Positions 1-6,117 of a DNA stretch of 7,948 bases are shown here, one piece after another. The notes beneath the pieces are model-generated. The model was not told where the DNA came from and did no database searches. It saw only the letters and a program-made list of their open reading frames with translations. The position numbers were made by a program, and so were the translations under genes. The stretch is from CAIOHW01 sp046317855. Its GTDB lineage: Bacteria > Bdellovibrionota > UBA1018. Location of the stretch: the NCBI GenBank assembly GCA_046317855.1, contig JBKCVM010000002.1, forward strand, positions 1 through 7,948, in the 5' to 3' direction. Each line of letters starts with the position of its first letter. The first letter of the stretch is position 1.

Positions 1-1791
1 CTGCTCAGGACTCACCTCAGACGGAGACTCGGACATGAGACAGGTGCCTTTTTGGGTCTTTGGAAAGGCCATGACGTCTCGAATCGGACCCACACCACAA
101 AGCAGGGCAGCAAGCCTGTCGACGCCAAACGCAATGCCCCCATGCGGAGGCGTTCCGTACTGCAAGCCTTCCAAGAAGAACCCAAACTTCTGCCGCGCCT
201 CGTCCGGCGTCAGGCCTAAGAGCTTGAACATGGCCTCCTGCACTTCTTGCCGATAAATTCGCAAACTTCCGCCGCCCACTTCAACTCCGTTGAGGACCAT
301 ATCGTAGGCGCTGGCCTCGATGTGATCGAGGTTGCGGCCTGCCACGAAGTCTTCGAAGAACTCGGGCCTCGGCGAAGTGAACGGATGATGGCAGGCGTAG
401 TACCTACCGTCGCGCTCATCAAACTCTAGGAGCGGAAAGTTCATGACCCAAAGAAAGGCAGGCTTGCCCTCTCCAAGCTTGGGGACCAGGCCCTCGCGCG
501 CGCCCACGGTGAGACGGAGCGCGCCCAGCGATTCGCAGACCACTTTGTTGCGGGGATCTGCAACGCACAGGACGAGATCTTTTTCGGCGAGCTTGAGCTG
601 CTGGACGAGCCCCTGCTTTTCGGAGTCCGAAAAGAACTTTGCAGCCGGGCTCTGCAGCTCCCCGCCTGCCTGAACCTTAATCCAAAGAAGCCCCTTGGCA
701 CCAAAAAGGGCCGCATTGGCCTGCAGATCATCGAGATCCTTGCGCGAATACTTTTCGGCGGCACCCGGCACCACGATGGCCCGGATGGAACCTGAGAGCC
801 CACGCGAGTTGGTCTTGAGCGCATTCTGGAAGACCTGGAACGAGCTCTTGGCAAAAAGCGCAGAAATATCCTGGAGCTCAAGGCCAAACCGAACGTCTGG
901 CTTGTCGCTCCCAAAACGGTGCATGGCGTCTTTGTAGCTCATGCGTGGAAATGGCGTTGGGATGTCCTGCCCGAGAACCTGCTTCCAGAGCTTCTTCATC
1001 ATCCCCTCAAGGATTGGAAAGAATGCTTCTTCATCGAGAAAAGAAGTCTCGATGTCGATCTGGGAGAACTCAGGTTGGCGGTCGGCACGAAGGTCCTCGT
1101 CTCGAAAACAGCGCGCGATCTGGTAATAGCGGTCCATTCCGCTCACCATCAAAAGCTGCTTGAGAGTCTGCGGTGACTGCGGCAGCGCATAAAAAGTTCC
1201 GGGATTGAGGCGTGAAGGCACGATAAAATCGCGCGCCCCCTCGGGAGTTGATTTGTACAAAATCGGAGTCTCAATCTCGCAGAATCCGTGTTCATCGAGG
1301 TGGTTGCGCACGATCTGGAGCATTCGATGCCGGGTCAGTAGGTTTTTTTGCAGCGAAGGCCTACGCAGATCGAGGTAGCGATACTTGAGGCGCAGGGTCT
1401 CAGCTACTTCAGCCTCGTCGTCGATCACAAACGGAGGCGTCTTTGCCTCGGACAGGATCACAAGATCGGAGGCCAATACTTCGATTTCACCGGTGGGCAT
1501 GGCAGAATTGGCCATGGTTCCTGGACGTTTACGCACCGTGCCTTTGGCCCAGATCACGAATTCGTTACGAAGACGGCCTGCTTTTTCGTGAAGGTCTTTG
1601 GACTGGCCGGCTGAGGGGACCGATGCCGGATCAAACACGAGCTGCGTGATCCCGTGCCGGTCCCTCAGATCAATAAAAACCAGACCTCCGTGGTCGCGGC
1701 GCTTGCCCACCCAGCCGCAGAGCATGATTTCTTGGCCCGCATGGGCCGCCCGAAGTTCGCCGCAGGTATGGCTTCGCACCGTCCGTTGCAT
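1..1791 (-). CDS. aspS: Aspartyl-tRNA synthetase (bacterial type, probably non-discriminating), 3' end cut by window edge
   Basis: Charges tRNA with aspartate in the cytoplasm (class IIb synthetase). 597 codons are visible without a stop, so only a short C-terminus is missing; bacterial family members are about 590-600 residues. The N-terminal OB-fold anticodon-binding domain spans roughly residues 1-105. The YRYLDLRRP signature is near 137-145 and motif 1 lies near 158-176. TPEGARDF (182-189) and the LPQSPQ block (203-208) follow, then motif 2 with CFRDEDLRADRQPEF (228-242). A GAD-type insertion occupies the middle, and motif 3 (GIAFGVDRL) ends at 560. His34 in RRDHGG and the TPPF segment resemble non-discriminating AspRS, where the discriminating E. 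coli enzyme has Leu at the His position. The ATG at 1791 gives the canonical N-terminus, with no obvious Shine-Dalgarno. The gene is divergent from the phospholipase D-like gene across 59 bp. Identity is certain; tRNA specificity is inferred. Confidence 0.97.
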   Translation of the reverse strand, partial: MQRTVRSHTCGELRAAHAGQEIMLCGWVGKRRDHGGLVFIDLRDRHGITQLVFDPASVPSAGQSKDLHEKAGRLRNEFVIWAKGTVRKRPGTMANSAMPTGEIEVLASDLVILSEAKTPPFVIDDEAEVAETLRLKYRYLDLRRPSLQKNLLTRHRMLQIVRNHLDEHGFCEIETPILYKSTPEGARDFIVPSRLNPGTFYALPQSPQTLKQLLMVSGMDRYYQIARCFRDEDLRADRQPEFSQIDIETSFLDEEAFFPILEGMMKKLWKQVLGQDIPTPFPRMSYKDAMHRFGSDKPDVRFGLELQDISALFAKSSFQVFQNALKTNSRGLSGSIRAIVVPGAAEKYSRKDLDDLQANAALFGAKGLLWIKVQAGGELQSPAAKFFSDSEKQGLVQQLKLAEKDLVLCVADPRNKVVCESLGALRLTVGAREGLVPKLGEGKPAFLWVMNFPLLEFDERDGRYYACHHPFTSPRPEFFEDFVAGRNLDHIEASAYDMVLNGVEVGGGSLRIYRQEVQEAMFKLLGLTPDEARQKFGFFLEGLQYGTPPHGGIAFGVDRLAALLCGVGPIRDVMAFPKTQKGTCLMSESPSEVSPEQ

Positions 1792-1850
1792 AGGATATCA
1801 CGCTAACACCGGCCCACCTGAGGCCGCAAGCCGGAGGCAGAGGCAGGAGC
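1792..1850. promoter_or_regulatory. Divergent intergenic region with a small inverted repeat
   Basis: This 59-bp gap separates the starts of aspS (leftward) and the phospholipase D-like gene (rightward), so promoters for both should lie in or near it. No convincing -35/-10 pair is visible for either direction. A perfect 5-bp inverted repeat with a 7-nt loop, CGGCC/GGCCG, lies at 1810-1826. It could be an operator half-site pair or a leader hairpin, but an inverted repeat this short can occur by chance. Confidence 0.3.
1840..1843 (+). promoter_or_regulatory. Likely ribosome binding site deciding the TTG start
   Basis: GAGG lies 7 nt upstream of the TTG at 1851, a normal Shine-Dalgarno spacing. 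Other purine runs nearby (GGAGG at 1833, GGAG at 1846) are too far or too close. In-frame sequence upstream reaches a stop at 1791-1793 without ATG or GTG, and the next in-frame GTG (1896) has no ribosome site. TTG is therefore the best start. Confidence 0.5.
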
Positions 1851-3782
1851 TTGAAAACCGTACCCATCTCATCCCGTGCCGCTTGGCGCACCAGCGTGGC
1901 CTCCTCCTGGCGTGAGATCTGGGATGCAGGCCCCCACTTTGAGCGCGTCTCCGAGCTGCTCGAATCCGCCCGCCGATCGGTCGTGATCGTAGGCTGGCAA
2001 CTGGACTCGCGCCTCAGGCTCTCCAAAAACGAGACCGAGTGCCTTCGTGAAAAAGTCCTGCGACTCTGCGAGCGCAATCCAGAACTGCAGTTCTATCTAC
2101 TTCTCTGGGACCATCCTATCTTTTACATTCCACAGCGCGAGTGGCTACAGACCCGCGTATGGGAAGAACTTCATCCACGAGTCCACCTGGTCTTTGACAA
2201 CCATCATCCTTTTGGGGCTTCTCACCACGAAAAAATCATCATCGTGGATGGCCAGACTGCACTTGTGGGCAGCACGGACCTTTGTGATGAGCGCTGGGAT
2301 TCTCCCCGCCACTTGCCCTTTGATCGGGTTCGCTCACTCGATCACCAGAGCGATTCTTACGGGCCTTATCACGAATTGGGCTTGGAGCTCTCAGGCCCCG
2401 TCTGCCTGGAACTTCTCAAACACATTGAGAGTCGTTGGCGACTGCTTTCAACTATTCCGCTTTTGGTCGAAGCAGATCGAAACCAGCTCAGTTTGCTTGC
2501 CCCCACGCAGATTCATTTAAGTCGCACTCACTCTGAATTGGATGAACCGCTCACTCGAGAGGTGGAATTTCTCTTTGAGTTCCTCATTCGTTCAGCAAAG
2601 TCTCGCATCTGGCTGGAGGGGCAGTACTTTTGGTCCGAAAGAGTCGCGCATGCGCTCCTTGCAAAAATGAAGTCTCACGTTCAGAGCTCCCACCCGAGTT
2701 CTGACAACGAGCCCGGGCCTCTAAGAATCACGATCACTTTGGCTGACAACAGCCTTCTGAGAGGCTTGAGTCGGATGATGATCCCCCATCAGACTCGGCT
2801 CCTTGCTGAGCTACAGGCATTTGCCCGACACCATCCCAATCAAATTTGGCTGGAGGTCTTCAGGCCCTACTCGGGGGCAAGGCCCATCTATGTCCACTCC
2901 AAGATAGTCCTCATCGACGACTGCTGGCTCTCGATCGGTTCGGCCAATTTTGCAGAGAGGGCCCTGAGGCTCGACTCTGAGATTATGGTGACGATTGACG
3001 CTCGGGAGTCGGTGGACCGGGACCGCCTGAAAGGCTTTCTTTTACGACTGGAGCGTCATTGGGCTTTTCCGATCCAACGCCGCAGAGTGGATGCCCAACT
3101 CGAACTTGAGCTCTTACAATCTAGTCGGATTCAACGCTGGCTCAGTGCGATTGCCTGGCGCAGCGCCATCGACCCAAGCCTCCCCTTTTTTTATCGAACC
3201 AAACGAAGAATCAGAAGTTGGCTAAAACGTCCGGGCCGGAGGCACTTAGCTCAAAATATCTGGCTAGCCACGGCAACCACCGCTGGACTCGTGCCAGCAG
3301 CTTACTACATCTGGACCCACACGCCTCTGGCGGCAACACCCACTGAGCTGACCCTCTGCCTCCTGCTCTGCGGACTCATGAATTCTGTCTGGATTCTTCC
3401 GGTGCCATGGGCCGCACTAGCCATCTTGACCGCTTTTCTTTTTCCGGATTGGGCCGCCCAAATCATTGTCCTGAGCTGGTGGTCTGCAGTCCTGATGAGC
3501 ACACTCTGGGGAAGGTTTTTTCCAGGCATGCAGCTGGACTGGATTAAACGTCACGGCAGGCAGCTTCTGCCTGAGTTTGGAAGTCGCCGGTTTGGGGACG
3601 CCCTCTTAGGATGGAGCCGTCCCTGGGCCTCAGCTCACATCAAGCTGCTCTCCCAAAGTCATTATTTTATGCCGGGACCCTGGATCCTACTGATCCACGG
3701 TGCTCTAGTGGCCTCTCTTGCAGCTTGGGCCGTAGCTGGCATTCATGAACTGCATTGGCTGATCGAGTCTTTGAAACCCTAG
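1851..3782 (+). CDS. Phospholipase D / cardiolipin synthase-like protein with C-terminal multi-pass membrane domain (PLD plus VTT-like)
   Basis: A 643-residue protein of the phospholipase D superfamily, likely a phosphatidyltransferase (cardiolipin-synthase-like) or phospholipase acting on membrane lipids. Two HKD motifs are visible: His126-x-Lys128-x4-Asp133 followed by GSTD, and His349-x-Lys351-x4-Asp356 followed by GSANF. Together they form one two-lobed active site covering residues about 30-400. A basic linker (about 405-465) leads into hydrophobic segments near 468-488, 498-530, 533-553 and 608-630. The WGRFFPG step after the third segment recalls the VTT (DedA/TMEM41-type) domain, and PLD-VTT fusions are known, but this tail is shorter and divergent, so that assignment is tentative. 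The start is TTG (see ribosome site). The YbhP-like gene follows 30 nt downstream, the same kind of partner seen beside E. coli clsB. The exact lipid substrate cannot be told from sequence. Confidence 0.92.
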   Translation: MKTVPISSRAAWRTSVASSWREIWDAGPHFERVSELLESARRSVVIVGWQLDSRLRLSKNETECLREKVLRLCERNPELQFYLLLWDHPIFYIPQREWLQTRVWEELHPRVHLVFDNHHPFGASHHEKIIIVDGQTALVGSTDLCDERWDSPRHLPFDRVRSLDHQSDSYGPYHELGLELSGPVCLELLKHIESRWRLLSTIPLLVEADRNQLSLLAPTQIHLSRTHSELDEPLTREVEFLFEFLIRSAKSRIWLEGQYFWSERVAHALLAKMKSHVQSSHPSSDNEPGPLRITITLADNSLLRGLSRMMIPHQTRLLAELQAFARHHPNQIWLEVFRPYSGARPIYVHSKIVLIDDCWLSIGSANFAERALRLDSEIMVTIDARESVDRDRLKGFLLRLERHWAFPIQRRRVDAQLELELLQSSRIQRWLSAIAWRSAIDPSLPFFYRTKRRIRSWLKRPGRRHLAQNIWLATATTAGLVPAAYYIWTHTPLAATPTELTLCLLLCGLMNSVWILPVPWAALAILTAFLFPDWAAQIIVLSWWSAVLMSTLWGRFFPGMQLDWIKRHGRQLLPEFGSRRFGDALLGWSRPWASAHIKLLSQSHYFMPGPWILLIHGALVASLAAWAVAGIHELHWLIESLKP

Positions 3783-3812
3783 CTTGCGACCTTCGCTGAT
3801 GATCATCACACT

Positions 3813-4586
3813 ATGAAAATCACTGCCATTACTTACAATATTCACAAAGGGTTCCAGCACACTCGGCGCATCCGAGTGTTGCATTGGATGAGAGATGCCC
3901 TTCGAGAGACACCTGCAGATCTGATCTTTTTGCAAGAAGTGCTCGGATTTGAAACTCAAGAAAAGGCCTCTCAGCTCGAATTTCTTGCCGACTCGATCTG
4001 GAGTCATTACGCGTACGGAAAAAACGCAGTGACCTCTCTTGGGCATCACGGCAACGCCATTCTGAGCAAGTACCCAATCACATTTTTTGAGAACACCGAC
4101 ATCTCAACGAATCGATTGGAGCGTCGAGGAATCCTGCACGCTGAGATTCAAATTCCAGAAATCGATAAAAAAATTCACGCCCTCTCAGTCCATCTTGGAC
4201 TTTTCGAGTCGGACCGACGCAGCCAGGTACGACGAGTCTGCCATCGGATTCGCAAAATGGTTCACAGCAAGGATCCGGTCATTATTGGCGGTGACTTCAA
4301 TGACTGGCGAGAACGCGCAAGCCCAGTGTTTGCAAAACGCCTTGGGATTCAAGAGGCCCACCAGCAGTTGTCCGGAGAGCATGCTCGGACCTTTCCGTCT
4401 TGGATGCCAGTCCTTAGGCTGGATCGAATCTACTCACGAGGAATGAAAGTCCGGGAATGCCGAACTCTCTCAGGAGCTCCCTGGAGTCGCCTCTCTGACC
4501 ACCTTGCCCTTTATGCTGTCTTTGAACTGGGGGCCGACTCAGAGACTCTCGACTCAAGCACAGCCAGTAGCTCTTCTACTGTGTAA
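3813..4586 (+). CDS. ybhP: Endonuclease/exonuclease/phosphatase-family protein, YbhP-like
   Basis: A 257-residue metal-dependent phosphoesterase of the EEP (DNase I-like) fold, resembling E. coli YbhP along its whole length. Visible family residues are Asn9 (TYNIHKG), Glu42 (LQEV), His127 (VHLGL), Asp161 and Asn163 (GGDFNDWR), Asp204 (LRLDRIY) and the catalytic Asp229-His230 pair (LSDH). Shared YbhP-type blocks include GHHGNAILSKYPI (77-89) and ARTFP (191-195). No signal peptide is evident, so it is probably cytoplasmic. The substrate is unknown; location next to a lipid-modifying enzyme makes a phospholipid-derived phosphodiester more likely than DNA, but this is inference. ATG at 3813 is the only sensible start although no Shine-Dalgarno is seen, which suggests coupling to the upstream gene 30 nt away. 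The last ~25 codons, encoding a Ser/Thr-rich tail, overlap the convergent receiver gene. Confidence 0.94.
   Translation: MKITAITYNIHKGFQHTRRIRVLHWMRDALRETPADLIFLQEVLGFETQEKASQLEFLADSIWSHYAYGKNAVTSLGHHGNAILSKYPITFFENTDISTNRLERRGILHAEIQIPEIDKKIHALSVHLGLFESDRRSQVRRVCHRIRKMVHSKDPVIIGGDFNDWRERASPVFAKRLGIQEAHQQLSGEHARTFPSWMPVLRLDRIYSRGMKVRECRTLSGAPWSRLSDHLALYAVFELGADSETLDSSTASSSSTV
4511..4586. other. 76-bp convergent overlap of two coding sequences
   Basis: The YbhP-like gene (plus, stop TAA at 4584-4586) and the receiver gene (minus, stop TAA at 4513-4511) share these 76 bases. The third codon positions of the two genes face each other. No hairpin plus T-run terminator is seen here or nearby, so converging transcripts should overlap. 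Confidence 0.9.
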
Positions 4587-4906
4587 GGCTTGGCCAAGAA
4601 CTTTACGTTCGGTAACTGGCTTGCGCGATAGGCACCCTCTTGGGCAGCTGAAATCACCACCGTCGGCGGGACCCTGCCAAAGTGACTCTGGATGCTTCTA
4701 TAGACTTCTTCACCCGTCCCCTTCTGGAGCTTCAGGTCAAGCAAAAGCACATCTGGCCAAGCCGCGGGATCTTTCACTGACCGGTTGAGCACAGCGAGCG
4801 CCGAGTCTTCGTCCTCAGCCAAATCCGCCTGGTGTTGGTAGGCCTGCAGCACGATTCCAAGAGTCTCGCGCACTGACTGATCATCTTCAACAACAAGAAC
4901 GCGCAT
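4511..4906 (-). CDS. Stand-alone response-regulator receiver domain (CheY-like)
   Basis: A 131-residue single-domain receiver. All phosphorylation-site positions are present: the acidic pair Asp8-Asp9 (VVEDD), the phospho-acceptor Asp57 (LLLDLKL), Ser86 (VVISAA) and Lys106-Pro107 (LAKPY). There is no output domain after the fold, only a short Ser-rich tail, so it would act by protein-protein contact or as a phosphate sink. No histidine kinase gene lies in the window, so the phosphodonor is unknown. It is the last gene of the minus-strand unit, starting 6 nt after the stop of the MepA-like gene with only a weak ribosome site, which fits translational coupling. Its final ~25 codons run antisense to the 3' end of the YbhP-like gene. 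The receiver assignment is firm; the pathway is not known. Confidence 0.94.
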   Translation of the reverse strand: MRVLVVEDDQSVRETLGIVLQAYQHQADLAEDEDSALAVLNRSVKDPAAWPDVLLLDLKLQKGTGEEVYRSIQSHFGRVPPTVVISAAQEGAYRASQLPNVKFLAKPYTVEELLAVLESRVSESAPSSKTA

Positions 4907-4912
4907 GAAGAC

Positions 4913-6085
4913 TCAGTCGTTTGCAGCTTCTAAGCCACTAGAACTCTGAGCGGCGCGGCGCGCCGGAGTCGACTGGTCGCTCACTTTCCACAAAAACTGA
5001 GTGCTCTCTTTGGGTTGACGGACCCAATCTTTTCTAGAATCCGGGGCACCTAAGGGATCGCTCCCTGGGCTCATCTCCTCTTCATCTTCTGGGGCGCCTT
5101 CTCCATCCCAGCCAATCTCGCGCGGGCAGCCAGGCTCACCGGGCAGATTGCCAACCCTAAAGTGAAGATGGGATCGATGGCCCCTCACATGTTGAATGCG
5201 AGATGCCACTTTGGGCCAGAACGGATCACCCAGTGCTGCACGCGCAAGTTTGCGAATGAGCCGCCGATCCAGGAACATGGACTTCACGCAGACATGAGGA
5301 TTTTGAAAGATTTTCTTGATGAGCCACCAATTGGCCTCTGCATCAAATACATGTGTAAACGCGTTGACGCCCTGATCTCCAACGCGAGTATTCAAAAAAC
5401 CGATGTCTGCGTCTTGGCCCGTCGTGTGTGATGCGTGGCCCCGCCCGCCTCGGCGACCAAAGATGCAACCTCCACGAGGCGCAGAAAGATCTCCTACATT
5501 GATATGGACCCCTGTTTGATGCGGCAGAGAGTACTCTTTTCGGACTTCGCGCCCCAACCACTCGAGAGCAGCAACCATTCCGTCCGTGCCAAAAAAAGTG
5601 CATCGATTAGGATTGCGAATCAGAATCCGATTTTCAGACGTACCCACCAGCGGCCTGCCGTTCACCAAGAAGCCAGAATTCACAGAGCAGAAAGCTTGTG
5701 AAGACTGCGCGCCCCGATTCTCCCACCAGGCAGGGGCGTTTCCGAGCTTTACGAGTTCCAAAAATTCGCGTTGATCGGCCGTCATCTCATCACAGAAGCT
5801 CGACTTCGAACGCTGTGGAGCGCAACGCGGAAGCTTTCTACGGATCGTGCGAGTCAACTTGCCGCAGCAGGCCTTGCCTAAGTGCCCGTACTCAGGATCC
5901 CACTTGGAGCAAAACCCATGGTCCAAGCCACTGTCCGCAATCGTCAGAAAATCAGACTCAGGCGCGTTAGGTAAGAAGGGAAATGAGTTTCCAGCAAACT
6001 GATAGGCGTGCACCGCGGTTCCTGGGAGGCTGATCCATGCGGCACAGACCAAAAAGAGCGTTAAAAGAACAAAACGCGGACTCAT
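4913..6085 (-). CDS. Exported MepA-like murein endopeptidase (peptidase M74, LAS family), cysteine-rich
   Basis: Probably a zinc metallopeptidase cleaving peptidoglycan cross-links in the periplasm. Numbering is from ATG 6085 (390 residues). A signal peptide spans about 1-27, with likely cleavage after AVHA. Expected LAS residues are present with E. coli MepA spacing: His220 and Asp227 (HASHTTGQDADIG), and His303, His306, His308 (GHRSHLHFRV). The mature protein has ten cysteines (59, 73, 74, 88, 98, 133, 162, 207, 266, 320), consistent with disulfides outside the cytoplasm. It is longer than E. coli MepA (274 residues), with about 100 extra residues before the first zinc ligand and an acidic, Pro-rich tail after 315. 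A GTG at 6094 would add three residues, but the ATG has the better upstream GAG/GTGGG element. It lies 24 nt after srkA and 6 nt before the receiver gene. The family call is strong; the exact bond cleaved is inferred. Confidence 0.92.
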   Translation of the reverse strand: MSPRFVLLTLFLVCAAWISLPGTAVHAYQFAGNSFPFLPNAPESDFLTIADSGLDHGFCSKWDPEYGHLGKACCGKLTRTIRRKLPRCAPQRSKSSFCDEMTADQREFLELVKLGNAPAWWENRGAQSSQAFCSVNSGFLVNGRPLVGTSENRILIRNPNRCTFFGTDGMVAALEWLGREVRKEYSLPHQTGVHINVGDLSAPRGGCIFGRRGGRGHASHTTGQDADIGFLNTRVGDQGVNAFTHVFDAEANWWLIKKIFQNPHVCVKSMFLDRRLIRKLARAALGDPFWPKVASRIQHVRGHRSHLHFRVGNLPGEPGCPREIGWDGEGAPEDEEEMSPGSDPLGAPDSRKDWVRQPKESTQFLWKVSDQSTPARRAAQSSSGLEAAND

Positions 6086-6089
6086 CTTA

Positions 6090-6117
6090 CCCACTCTAGT
6101 GGGCCCACTCTAGGTGG
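6090..6117 (-). repeat. Tandem 10-bp direct repeat forming two small hairpins at the srkA/mepA-like junction
   Basis: On the minus strand CTAGAGTGGG occurs at 6113-6104 and again at 6099-6090. Each copy can fold back on the preceding bases: CCAC/GTGG around a CTAGA loop (6117-6105), and CCCAC/GTGGG around a TAGA loop (6103-6090). The srkA stop codon sits in the first loop, and the second stem covers the alternative GTG start and lies four bases before the ATG at 6085. This could modulate translation of the endopeptidase; there is no T-run, so it is not a standard terminator. Confidence 0.45.

Noticed and set aside
441..914. 157-codon open frame on the minus strand, Ser/Arg-rich
   Set aside because: It lies wholly inside aspS in another frame and has the biased composition of a shadow frame; aspS is intact and conserved here.
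1670..2077. 135-codon minus-strand frame across the aspS/HKD gap
   Set aside because: It overlaps the conserved starts of two real genes, has no recognisable domain and is Arg/Ser-rich like other shadows.
2047..2520. 157-codon plus-strand frame inside the HKD gene
   Set aside because: Both HKD motifs are in the long frame, with no sign of a frameshift; the shorter frame has no family features.
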